The notes beneath the pieces are model-generated. The model searched no databases and was not told the origin of the DNA. It saw only the letters and a list, made by a program, of their open reading frames with translations. This document shows positions 1 through 9,943 of a DNA stretch of 26,929 nucleotides, piece by piece (position 1 is the first letter of the stretch; each line of letters begins with the position of its first letter). The stretch covers positions 1-26,929 of the forward strand of contig JAAMPI010000742.1 in assembly GCA_013054445.1 (NCBI GenBank), read 5' to 3'. Origin of the DNA: Cudoniella acicularis (Eukaryota; Ascomycota; Leotiomycetes; Helotiales; Helotiaceae). A program made the position numbers and the translations under genes.

Positions 1-373
1 CCACGCCCCTAAACTCCTTCACACTAAGACCAGTCTCCTCCCAAACCTCCCTAACCACCGCGTCAAAAATCGTCTTATCAGTATCATCCACCGCCCCGCC
101 CGGAATCTCCCAGCGATTGGGCCATGAATCCTTTGCTGCTCTCTTGATAAGTAGGACTTGCGCTTCCTTCACTCCTTTCCCTTCCTCGGTGGTAGCGGGG
201 TCTTTGGTCTTTGATGAAAGATGATGACAGCGGAAAATGAGAGCGCCGACGCAGAGGTTCGCTGCTGGATTGTGGTAGTTTTTCCTCCAGGTTGAGAGGG
301 GAATGGAGTAAGTGGGCGAGAGGGATTGAGGGATAGTTGGGGTTGTGAGGTCTTTGGGGAGAGGTCGTGGCAT
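1..373 (-). CDS. Nudix hydrolase, 5' part (runs off the window edge)
   Basis: The reading frame starts at the ATG at 373-371 and stays open to base 1, giving about 124 residues. A Nudix box covers roughly residues 94-118: PGGAVDD, then REVWEETGL. The REVWEE core supplies the acidic metal-binding residues of the family, which hydrolyses nucleoside diphosphates linked to another moiety. The spacing between the GG and the RE is one residue longer than the simple consensus. A hydrophobic strand (NLCVGALIF) and a VLLIKRA strand before the box match the usual Nudix beta-strands. The N-terminus has no obvious signal peptide. The C-terminal half lies outside the window, so the substrate cannot be judged. 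Family call is firm; specific role unknown. Confidence 0.85.
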   Translation of the reverse strand, partial: MPRPLPKDLTTPTIPQSLSPTYSIPLSTWRKNYHNPAANLCVGALIFRCHHLSSKTKDPATTEEGKGVKEAQVLLIKRAAKDSWPNRWEIPGGAVDDTDKTIFDAVVREVWEETGLSVKEFRGV

Positions 374-825
374 TTTTTTAGGTTCGAGTTGTTTCTGCTT
401 CGAATTTTTTTGCTTTCTTGAGTGGGAAGTGATGGGTTAGTCGTTGTTGGAAGTAAAGGGACTGTGGAGGAGTCGGTCTTAATACTGTTCCTTACTCGTC
501 TGCCTTGGTTTGCGGCGCTTTGGGTTTGAGGTGAATTCGTAATCGTGAAGTGATTTAGGCAACCGGAAATGAAGAGATGAGTCAATCGCCTGAAGAGAAG
601 ATTTTCACTTGACGCTGAATTGAATTTTCACGGGGTAATACTTACGCTACAACCCCCAAAAAATGCTATAGGGTTTGATTAGTTTTTATTGTCCAAAAAA
701 CCCAATGGAAAACTGCCAAAGAGTCACCAAATCCTTTCTCCATCACGTGATTAACCAAGAGGTGCTGTTTTCCCTTGATGATCAGTTCCTATCCCGCCAA
801 CAGGAATTTCCGAGGCAGGATAGCT
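374..825. other. Intergenic stretch upstream of the Nudix gene
   Basis: No frame here shows family-like sequence. The frame on the minus strand from 585 to 169 overlaps the Nudix start in another register and is Ser/Thr/Pro-rich noise. The stretch should hold the Nudix promoter (minus strand, above 373). I see no clear TATA box or repeat. Confidence 0.4.
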
Positions 826-1032
826 CTAAGGCATCTTGAAGACGATCCCATTAACGTCTTCTAACCCAAAAGCATGATATGCACCGCCCTTCTTCCTACT
901 TTCCCAAAAATTGATGGGTCTTCCCGAGTTCCACGCATCCAAAATGCCTTCCATAAGCTGTGCCTTCAACACTTGAACGGTACACAGGCATCTTTGAATA
1001 CGCCTCTTTGGCCACAAGAGATGATAGGGCAA
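826..1032 (-). pseudogene. Possible C-terminal remnant of an unidentified protein
   Basis: A short minus-strand frame ends ...GGAYHAFGLEDVNGIVFKMP and has protein-like composition over its last 45 or so residues (KAQLMEGILDAWNSGRP, then RKKGGAYHAFGLEDV). It has no credible start, since it runs into other-frame sequence just below the SCAP stop codon at 1069, and no recognised domain. It may be the tail of a deleted gene or chance. Low confidence. Confidence 0.2.
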
Positions 1033-1068
1033 TGGGACAAATTAGATATGTCCCTACCTAAACCCATC

Positions 1069-4000
1069 TCAAGGAGCCGTTTTCGACCTTCCCATCATCT
1101 TCGCCCTCGGTAATCTCCTCACACTCACATTATCATCATCGTCGTCATTATCATGAAGCTTGCTCCCAAACTGCAAAAGGGCAATTCCCTCTGCCAAGCC
1201 CACCGCAATCGCATTCCTTCCCACCGAGCACAAAGGTCCAACTCTGCTCGTAAACATACTGCTATTGATTTTGTGAAAGTTAATGATTCCGCTCGCCGTC
1301 ATTGTCCAAGCTTCCCAATCTTGGTCGATCACAGGATCTGTTGGAACCGGCGTTTCTTTTCTTCTGAATATCGAGTGATCTCGAGAATTCTTAGACCCCG
1401 CCTTTGGAATTATTTTCCGTCGCACTCCGGCAACACCATTTGCTGCGGTGATTTCCCAAACTCCTGCATTGGGAAGGGTATATGTCTTCTCCATTCCACC
1501 TGCAAATCCAATACATCTTCTTTCCCTGAGATCTCTTTCCGCACGAAGACATATCAGTCCAGTTCGTATCCGTGGATCTCGGTCTGCTGTTAATGTTCGC
1601 ATCGTAAATGAGCCGTCTTGCTCATTTGTGTATGCAATCGAGAAGGATCCAAGTGCGACTGCTCCACATGAGAGACATTGTTGAGGTGGTGAGTGTATGG
1701 CTCGTAATGTCCGATGTTTATATGAATCGGGGCAGAATGTATAAATCGCAGCGCCTGAAATATTAGCTTGAACTCGGCATCTTAGGTATTCAACAATTAC
1801 CTGATAGAAAATCAATCAAATGCAGCTGATGCGTATCTTCATTTAAAACTAGCCCCACCATTCGAAGATTTGGAATGACTGTGAACTTCAAACGCGCAGG
1901 GGATTTCAGAATTGGTATCGAAAATTGTAATGCCTGGGAAGTCCAACAATCTTCTCTCTTCACGGTGATGTTTATCTTCTCGTCTTCGCTGATTGTGATA
2001 AGTCGCAATGGCATCCGTCTATGAGAGCTAATGTGGGATGCTCGTATTGGAGTGGCGGATATTTGATGAGACAAAACATTCCCAGTTTCAACGTCAATAT
2101 CTGCCAGCGCTCCAGACGCAAAAACAATTAACAAGTGCGTTACTGGACGTAAGCTATCTCGGTATGAACTTGGTGTGAAAAAGCAAGCGATGATGCGCGA
2201 ACCGAGTCCCAGATCTATCGACCGTCTGAAACACTCCAGTTTGATATCCCAGAGACTGATTCCGCCTGCTTTCGAGCACACTGCGATCCATTCAGCTTTA
2301 TCGTCGACTGCAATAGCGGCTGCTGGCCATAAGACGTGGTGCGCTGAGATTGGGATCATCAGACGACTAGTGATGCTTTGTGCTTCCAAGTTCCAGACTC
2401 TGAATTCATGGTCAAAACCAACCGATACCAAGTACTGCTTCGATGATGCCGCCAACATAAAAACGTCCAAGGTATGACCTCGAGGTAGGTAATTGATAGT
2501 TGAAATTGCCTTCTCATCAGCTGGATCTCCCGTTCCTGAAGCGCCCTTTGAGGTACGCCTCTTCCTAATCGCATATGAAAACGCCAAAATGGAACACAAA
2601 AAGGCAACTGATGGGTCGAAGTGCTTGGATAGGATGATGTCAATTGGCAAAAATGAGGGTGTATTGCCATCCAAGGAATGGGTCCTATTTGCTAGCTTCA
2701 GGCCAATAATCAAGGGGTCGTAGACCTTGGCAACTAAGCTTTGTGATTGGGTATTGACGAGATTCAGGATCTCTTTTGTAGTTTGACGGTCTAATGTATT
2801 GAGCCATTTCAGAGTCTTCGATTGCTTCAATGGCGAGTTGATATCATGTCGAGTGTACTTCTCAGCTAGGAATCTGCCTCTTGATACTGTGGAAAATATC
2901 TGACCAAGGTAAAATTTAACGCCGTCGTCAAGATAGAATTTTGTGATAACTGACAGCAATAACAACCCAGTGATGACTCCAATAATAAGGTATGGTAGAG
3001 AGCCTTGCCCGGAATTTCGTTTAGATTTCTTGCCATGTGGTTGAGGGAGCTGAGACATCGAGGTCGGAAAGCGGGATGGTATCTTTTGGGCGATGGGGGC
3101 TTCTGGCCGGAGCGGGTCCTCGAAAGAATCCTGAAGTCCATAGTTTGACACTGATATCGTCAAAACTGCTGCGAAGAGTGTGAAGAATAATGCGAGGTCG
3201 ACCACGATTGCAATCATTGCGAATCCAGAGAATGCCACTAATGTAGGGGAGGAGGTCTTTTCCAGGAGCCAGAAAATCATCAAATTTTGTCCGGCAGCAA
3301 TCAGTGATGTATGGGAGACAGCGCCTAATCCCGTTGCAACTCGTCGCGAGGATGTATCCTGTCGAGAGGTTTTCTCTACTTCGCCAATGAGTCGAAAACT
3401 ATTGCATGGTTAGAATTTCCCGCAAAAGAGGCAGTTTATTCTTACATGTTCTCGAGTCCCGTAAACAGAGGTATAGAGGGAAACACCTCTAGAGGTACAC
3501 TCGAAAGATCAAGGTGTAGATAGGTAGCAATCGTCAAGCCGGATACGATGGAAAGAAGTACCTTGAGCGTAAAATCATCAGTTTCATGATCACATTCCTT
3601 GGTTAAGAACTTACCTGCACGACAATTGCAATGAGCAGGCCAGCCCGACTCTTGAGAACCTGAGTATCCCGGATCTTGAAAATGATATAAAGGGCAGTTA
3701 AGGCGTACGCAGCCCAGATCACAGACTTCTCTTCTGTGCTTATCGAGCCGGACTCAACATTGAGTAGTGTACCATCAGGACTTGCAAGCGCCGAATGTAA
3801 CTGCCATCTGCTCATATTATATTGTGCTAGTACTTTTGCCTTTGTATCCCACATAGCTCCAGCATCTGATTCGGGCTTATAAAGGAGAGTGAGAATCAGC
3901 GCATCAGCAGCGAGAAGTTTGTTGTAGGAAAAGACTGGTCCCCCGAGGACAGATACCGGTATCAAGGTGATGTTTGCTACTGACGGACGACGGGTTTGAC

Positions 4001-4606
4001 TGTTGACAGTCGCGATAACAGACCTATCTGATTTGATTGCAATCACAGAGCAGTTCCAGTAAAACAAGGGCGAATGAAAAATTGTCGAAATATTATGCGC
4101 CGCTCCCCCCAGACCATTTTTAACATTGTGTTCCTCTTGAGTGTCACAACTCCCTGCCCCAAGCAGCATTGTCTGAATATCAAGAGCCGCGAGCAACACA
4201 TCCGTCTCTAACGCTCTCATCCAACTTCCATATATCCAAGCCTGCTTGATATAAATATCAGGAACCAACTCGCTCGTATTCGAAGTATCTGCCGGCGTCC
4301 AGGCATATCTCTGTGGTGTCGGGAGTGTCCAAGGTGTCGGATAAAGGAACGTAAAGGGGAGGCAGAGGAGGACTCCAATCGCAGTAGTGAAGGTGATAGT
4401 AGCCAATGCATGCCGTGCGACAATGGCTCCAAGACAAAATATCCATCTTCGAAGGAAGTGATCCTCCCCAATTGTTGGTGGGTTCACGGTTCTGTGTCAA
4501 ACATCGTCAGCTAGAATCTCCGCGGATGTGGGGTTCATTTCAAAGGTAAAGTAAACAGAAAATCATGATCTTACCCCCTAAATGGATACAACAAGTACCA
4601 AATCAT
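1069..4606 (-). CDS. SCAP-like sterol sensor (SREBP cleavage-activating protein), 5 exons
   Basis: I place the exons at 4606-4575, 4491-3615, 3561-3446, 3398-1801 and 1754-1069. Together they make 3309 nt, an uninterrupted 1102-residue protein. The start MIWYLLYPFRG, on a 32-nt first exon, matches the N-terminus I associate with fungal SCAP. A membrane anchor and a long, N-glycosylatable lumenal loop come first (about 30-270). A sterol-sensing domain follows (about 270-500) with the diagnostic LEVFPSIPLFTGLENIF around 326-342. A further membrane span lies near 605-620, and a C-terminal WD40 region with EFRVWNLE and GISLWDIK lies from about 650. SCAP escorts the SREBP transcription factor from ER to Golgi when sterols or oxygen are low. 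In the loop after TM6, where animal SCAP has the COPII-binding MELADL, this protein reads YGLQDSF. The acidic tail (DDDDD near 1050) precedes the stop. Confidence 0.88.
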
Positions 4607-5251
4607 AGTAGCAGGTTGCGCAAGCGGCTCCTAGGAGGACGATTGCTTTAGAGGAACACCGTTGAACTTAGCTGCCGAAGTTCGTGCACACCTTGGAGTC
4701 GTCCATGCGAACCACCGGGAAAGCTTCCGCTCTTGGAGATGTCAAACTTTTAAGTGATTGGTTGTAAAAGCGAGGATTTCTTTGTGCAAGTTTGCATAAA
4801 ATGCTGACAGGGGAGCGGATCGCCGATTTAGATTTCGGAAATGTAGAGGCCCGGAAGTCCGAGACACCAAGAAGACAATCAACGATTTATCTCTCCTATA
4901 CGGAGTACTAGGTATTATTTATCTTCTTATGTCTAGGTTTTCTCCTCCTAATACTCTCTACGGCTACTACATTCTTCTTAACTGACTAGCCGCAGGTTTA
5001 CTTTGCCGTCCTTGGTGAATTAACTTCTATTACGAGTAAGGTTAATTCTATGGAAACTTTAAGTGGCATGTCGGTTATGCTTGCCGTAAGGTTACTCGAG
5101 TACCCCAAGAAGACACAGAGCTGAACATTTCAGCTGAACATTTTTTATCATCCCATAAAAATATATCTTGAATTTTCGTCAGGTCTTAACAGCAAGGTGC
5201 CATGACCAGCAGTCGAACTTGAAATATAATCGTCCCATTATTCGGTCGACA
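4607..5251. other. Shared upstream region of SCAP (-) and the HET pseudogene (+)
   Basis: No coding sequence is visible. About 4880-5100 is rich in TA and pyrimidine runs and looks like weathered repeat DNA, but I find no terminal repeats or target duplication. The region should carry the promoters of both divergent neighbours. An AT-rich stretch (ttttttatcatcccataaaa) lies about 100 bp before the HET start. Confidence 0.35.
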
Positions 5252-6041
5252 ATGTTTGAATTCATACGTTCAAAACCCAAACCCAAACCCGAAACCAAAC
5301 TCTTGACCTGTGCACATGGTCAAATCCAAGCTAATCGCAACAAATTCGGTGCAAATGAGCCGGTCTCTAGTTACATATTCAACACTCCTGAATGCTCTGA
5401 ATGTAATCTACTCCTTCGAATTGTGGAGGCGCACAAACCTGGCTGGATAAACAGGCGCAACAACGACGGGTTGACCTGCATAAACATCGGTTCAGAAATC
5501 GAGGATGGACCTCTAATTATCCATTTACTCCTGGGACCTTCATCGAGTAGCTGGTACCACGAATCTTGGAATGAAGGGACAATATCCGTGGATTCGTTTG
5601 AGTTCTTAAGTGCTGTCACAGGTATGTGATTCGACCAGAGTTCCATAGCGCAGCAATTTTAGTCCATTCGGAAGATTTGGATTTCTAACGCTACGTCTTT
5701 CAACAGAAGATGAAATATGCCAAGGCACTTCAAGAATACATTACGGTAACAGTCGATCACTGTTTAAGAGCCTCGATATCATCTCTGATTCCTCGTCAAA
5801 GCCAGCTTTCGATCGAGCAAATAAGTGGTTGAAATATTGTCTAGACCATAACAAAAAGTGCAAAATTTCTAATTCTGCTTATCTGCCTCGTCGTCTTGTC
5901 AGCGTTGGATCGGAAAACCGGAACCCTTTCCTATTCGAACCCAATGAATCCCTACAGTATGTGTGCCTAAGCTACTGCTGGGGATCTGATAGCGATGGCA
6001 TACTAAAAACTACGAAGGAAAACATGAAGTCACTCTATGAT

Positions 6042-6053
6042 GTTATCCCGCTC
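6042..6053. repeat. Target-site duplication, left copy
   Basis: gttatcccgctc, identical to 6314-6325. It encodes part of the HET domain in the undisturbed frame, and a 12-bp length fits LINE-type target-primed integration. Confidence 0.85.
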
Positions 6054-6313
6054 GATTGATTGATTGATTGATTTATCCTTTTTATGTCCTTTGTAAGTCG
6101 AAGACTATAGTAGGACGGCTAGGGTTTAAGCCCTAGCGAGTCAATAGTATTTACAGAAGGTAGTAATCCAAGTATTCCAGGTGACAGTGAGGGTCGGGCC
6201 CTAAAGATAACAAAAGAAATAATATAAAAGACTAATTAGTCGTCCCCTGCTTCTCTATCCTCTTCCCTGCTCTCTCTTCCTTCCCCCCTCTCTATATACC
6301 ACTTCCTTGTAGC
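6054..6313 (-). mobile_element. SINE-like retroposon insertion (260 bp) inside the HET gene
   Basis: The 12-mer gttatcccgctc stands directly before (6042-6053) and directly after (6314-6325) this 260-bp block, and the HET reading frame is continuous if the block and one copy are removed. On the minus strand the block ends in four AATC repeats, a simple-repeat 3' tail typical of SINEs or LINE-derived retroposons. It also holds a short inverted repeat (gctagggtttaagccctagc, about 6118-6138) and a polypurine tract of about 55 nt at its 5' end (6243-6298 as pyrimidines on the plus strand). I cannot identify convincing Pol III A and B boxes. It could therefore be a truncated LINE 3' end instead. 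No coding capacity. Confidence 0.8.
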
Positions 6314-6325
6314 GTTATCCCGCTC
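6314..6325. repeat. Target-site duplication, right copy
   Basis: Second copy of gttatcccgctc, after which the HET coding sequence continues in the same frame as before the insertion. Confidence 0.85.
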
Positions 6326-7853
6326 AACTCCCTACCAAAAACAATTCAGGACACTGTGACCCTTTGCCGTGGACTTGGATTACTTTACCTCTGGGTTGAT
6401 TCATTGTGCATTGTTCAAGACGACAAAGAGAGCTGGCTGCAGGATTCCGCTCAAATGCGTGAAATATATGCAAATGCACTCCTTACCATTACTGCGGAGG
6501 AACCTGCATCTTTTAAGCTGGGGTTTTTAGGAGAACAACGTTTTGGAACCACGGGATGGCAAAAACAGGTTTTGGCTGTTCAGAGTGATTCTGCGGATCA
6601 TTCAATATTTATCAGGCCAAGAGGACCTACTAGCGGCCCGAGGCGGAAGAAGCAAAAACACAGATGCTCATTAGACAAACGGGGGTGGTGCCTCCAGGAA
6701 AGTCTTCTCCCTAGTCGAAAGCTTTGCTTCGATGGGAACGAAATGAGCTGGGAATGCTTGCAAAGAAAAGTCTGTGAATGCGGCCACTCGACATGGGAAC
6801 CAAGATCCATAGAATATGGAAAAGTCGGCACGCATCTCAAGACAGGAATAGCGGGATATAAGCAGAACTGGAGGGTCGAAAGCACACCTTTCGACACCTA
6901 GAGAACTCTCGTTGAAGAATATTCCGCTCGATACCTCACCAATGAAACGGATAAGTTGGTTGCCGTATCTGGTTTGGCAAAAATGATCTCTGAGGGCCTA
7001 GGAGCTTCGGAAGATCACTCTTGTGTTTACCTGGCAGGTCTCTGGAAGGGCGAGTTACTTAATGATCTTGGCGAGTTTTACCACGATATCCTAGAAACAA
7101 AGCAACTCTAAAGTAGTCAAATCGAAAGTATTGTGCACAAAGTTGGTCATGGGCATCCGTCGACGCTCCAGTAGCTTACGAATTCCGAAAGTCAGTCTCA
7201 TTTTGGGAGTATCAGCCAACCCTCAGAGCAGATTGCACTATCAAAGACACTGTCTGCTACCAAACACTGTCATCAGATCCGACAGGCCCTGTGACAGGAG
7301 GTTATGTTGAGATTGCTAGCATCCTTGTACCGGTAGAATTGGTTATCCTTGACGAAGATTTATCTCGTCGGTGGAGTGGAGAAGTGTATGATGAATTTCT
7401 CAGTAAAGCTCGTGAAAAAGTCTCACTAGTTCGTCCCAGAGGGTCTCTGGAGAAATGAGGACTTCTTAGACAACCCCGGAGACGTAAATCTCCGGAAAGA
7501 AATGTCGACTTTCGGTTGCTGGATTCAAGGCCGTTGCGATAACCAGTGTTGCTCTTGGGAAACCAGGGAAAAGGCTGAGCAGCAATCCAACGATGGTGAC
7601 ACACAAGTATATTGCTTGCGGCTTTTCACGTGGACAGCCAAGGGGGGAATCGGGGCCAAACATTCCTGTAATCATAGGTCCTGAGGTTTGGTTTCTTGTG
7701 GTGCGGAGATCTACTAAAGTTTCAAAAGCTTTTGAGAGGATGGGTATTGGTAGTTAGTATAATAGAGCGGAGCATCGAAGGATTTTTGGACTGAACTGGG
7801 ATCACTGCAATCTATTCGAGGATGGTAAAGGTACTACTATTAAAATTGTTTAG

Positions 7854-8252
7854 CTTTGATAGTATCTTTTATTATTAAATATACTATCTCTTTCTTTTCA
7901 CTCCGTTTTTATCTATAGCCTAATTAAAACAAACAACAGACTTCTAAATATTTTGAAAATTAAAAGGCAAAAGTTGGACTTTTTAACCTTTATATGCAAA
8001 ATTGCAAATAATTCTTTTAAGGACTAGGTGGATAAAACTTATATATGAAACATATCTTTCTGATTATTGGACATTACTATTACATTCTAGTCTCCGGGCT
8101 CTTCCATCTAGCGCACGTGCTCAAAAGGAAGGAAGAACTCCTGATTTAAGGTTAGTTTCTTCTATTTGCGTCAAATTGTTTCGCGAGTGCTTTGCCTTTC
8201 TCGGAGTCTACACAACCGAGTATTACATCCACACGACAGACAATATTGCTTC
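7854..8252. other. AT-rich intergenic stretch downstream of the HET pseudogene
   Basis: The first 150 bp are strongly AT-rich and repeat-like. A 102-codon plus-strand frame (8002-8310) crosses into the MITE terminal repeat, has no family-like motifs and is not accepted as a gene. Confidence 0.4.
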
Positions 8253-8254
8253 TA

Positions 8255-8413
8255 TCCGTTACGCTGCGGCCAGGCCCGCGTTTCTGTGCTCAAAATACCG
8301 CAAAGTTTAAGCGAATCAAAGGTCTTCAAATCCAGAATCTGACAATATAATTTGCCGATCAAGTTCGCTTAGCACCGCACGGTCTAACGCGGGCCTGGCC
8401 ACAGCGTAACGGA
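8255..8413. mobile_element. 159-bp MITE with 28-bp terminal inverted repeats and TA target duplication
   Basis: The left end begins tccgttacgctg and the right end is its reverse complement. The two 28-bp ends match at 27 positions (one c/t difference at position 13) and continue through ggccaggcccgcgtt. TA dinucleotides flank the block at 8253-8254 and 8414-8415, as expected for Tc1/mariner-type transposition. The interior is AT-rich and non-coding, so it would have depended on a transposase elsewhere. It lies about 190 bp upstream of the HHE gene start. Confidence 0.85.
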
Positions 8414-8551
8414 TAGGCCATCTGATGTCAACGTAAGCACTAGAGTACGTATCTATGAATAAAAAATATGATAGACATCTGTCCAACTGCCATTTACATG
8501 ACAGCTGTCACTTACCAAAACATACCTACAACTCTCGAGCAAGCCGGTTCC

Positions 8552-8559
8552 TATATACC
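8552..8559 (+). promoter_or_regulatory. Possible TATA box of the HHE gene
   Basis: tatatacc lies 42-49 bp before the ATG at 8601. This is close for a fungal TATA box, so transcription would start very near the ATG. Confidence 0.35.
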
Positions 8560-8600
8560 CTCAAGGCTGTAGACCTATCCTCTTCTTTTCGCCATTCAAA

Positions 8601-9456
8601 ATGAGTACCTATATAGCTTCTTCAAAGCCGTGGGCCGACACTCCACTTACATTAATACCAACCCCGATTTTCATAACGAAACAGCACGATATGTTTACGA
8701 GTGGTGCGAGCCACATGTGTATGGTGCACAACTCCATTTTCCGAGGATACAATTCCATCTATCACCAAGCACCACACGTCGCAGAAGTAGACAAAGCTGA
8801 CTTCGTGGGGTATTGTCTCACGTGGCATAAATTTTTAAAAACTCACGCCGAAAACGAAGAAAGTAGTCTCTTCCCAAAGACCGAGGAACTTTTGGATGAT
8901 AAAACGATTTGGGAGGAATCTCACAAGGAGCATGGTATGCCAGAACTTGGTTTGGACTTGGAAGTCAATTAATGCGTATTTAGAGACATTCATGCCTGCG
9001 CTAGAGAAGTTCAAAGACTACCTAGTGAAGCTCAAGTCTCCATGTGACTTCTCAGGAATCAAACTACTGGAAATCATGGCCACTTTTCAAATGCCACTCG
9101 GAGACCACATGCGGTCTGAAATCGCCACCATCGCGAATCTTGCCCAGCACCCGCGGACGCCTAAGGAGGGAAGTTCAGAAGAGAAGGCTACACAAGCAAC
9201 CTTCGATACGCGCGAGGGGAATAAGCTCCTTATGTCAGGTCCGACGGATGTCTTGCCGTTTTTTCTGTTTAATTTTGATGGTGATTATGAGGACGGTTTG
9301 TGGACGAATTGGCCTCCTATTCCGGGACCCGTGAGGTGGATATTGATCGGCCTTGCGAAGACTTTGCATCCTGGATGGTGGAAGTTTGCGAGTTGTGACG
9401 CGGCGAGACGGAGGAAGGCGTTGTATGCTATCGCTGATTTGGAGAGGAAGCAGTGA
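8601..9456 (+). CDS. Hemerythrin-like HHE cation-binding domain protein
   Basis: Exons 8601-8934 and 8984-9456 join across a 49-nt intron (GTATGC..TTTAG) to give an intact 268-residue protein. The helix-bundle metal ligands are recognisable: H43 in HNSIFRGY, H76 and H82 with E86 in WHKFLKTHAENEESSLFP, and H108/H111 with E112 in SHKEHETF, the last created by the splice. HHE proteins bind a di-iron centre and are linked to oxygen or iron sensing, but the role of the fungal members is mostly unknown. The C-terminal half carries a hydrophobic DVLPFFLFNFDG segment and a WPPIPGPVRWILIGLAKTL stretch typical of the fungal subgroup. No signal peptide is evident, so it is probably cytosolic. Length and ligands look complete. 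Confidence 0.85.
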
Positions 9457-9943
9457 TCTGTGCTGTCCTCGATGCTCCTATTATATCTAGAAAGCTTGCT
9501 ATGAGATAGCTAGTTGTGTTCAAGGACAAGCTTAAGGAGATATATTGAGTTTGGATTCCTGAGCGTCGGAGATCTGCGTAAGTTGAAAATGCCTTTAGGC
9601 GAGTGGTATCGGCAAGGGGTTGAAAATAATTGTATCATGGACGACCGCCGGGACAGAGATGGTGAGGTTACTTCTGTCAGGATTGTTTCATATTTTTTCT
9701 TCTATTGTTACAGATATCTCTCTTTCCCTTGTCATCTATAGTGTCTAATGTGAAGACTGGCACTGTACACCACCATTTGTCTGTTCTTGCTTAATAAGGG
9801 CCATGTAGCACAACTATTCCTTTATCGAGATCAGGCAACAATCAAAATCTTAGCCAAGCGACTCAACAGGCTAAGTATATAAACACATCGGCATCTCCTC
9901 TTCAATCAACAACTATCGATATCTGATCGCAACTTGACAGAAA
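9457..9943. other. Intergenic stretch with a TATA box before the regulator pseudogene
   Basis: No supported gene: the 75-codon frame at 9514-9741 has no recognisable motif. A TATATAAA at 9876-9883 sits 60 bp before the ATG at 9944 and is the likely former promoter of the downstream regulator. Confidence 0.4.

Larger units (their letters stand above)
5252..7853 (+). pseudogene. HET-domain (heterokaryon incompatibility) gene, broken
   Basis: The ATG at 5252 opens a frame that splices at 5621/5707 (85-nt intron, GTATGT..CAG). The HET core begins with YVCLSYCWG near 5960. It is interrupted at 6053 by an inserted element and resumes in register at 6314 with LYLWVDSLCIVQDD and MREIYANALLTI. A later KRGWCLQESLL also fits HET proteins. 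Breaks after that are an in-frame TAG at 6899-6901, where relatives usually have Trp before LVEEYS; a TAA near 7109; and a frame change before SWSWASVDAPV near 7140. The C-terminal segments VWFLVVRR and GKGTTIKIV end at 7853, in the usual style of these proteins. HET proteins trigger cell death after fusion of unlike hyphae. Clearly non-functional as one polypeptide. Confidence 0.85.

Noticed and set aside
1153..1684. Plus-strand frames of 146 and 78 codons
   Set aside because: They are antisense to the last SCAP exon, show no family motifs and are explained by the opposite-strand coding.
6054..6074. Simple GATT microsatellite
   Set aside because: It is the tail of the inserted retroposon, as shown by the 12-bp duplication at both outer borders.
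8002..8310. Plus-strand frame of 102 codons
   Set aside because: It starts in AT-rich spacer and ends inside the MITE terminal repeat; no recognisable protein sequence.
9514..9741. Plus-strand frame of 75 codons downstream of the HHE gene
   Set aside because: No motif, low-complexity tail and no continuation by splicing.
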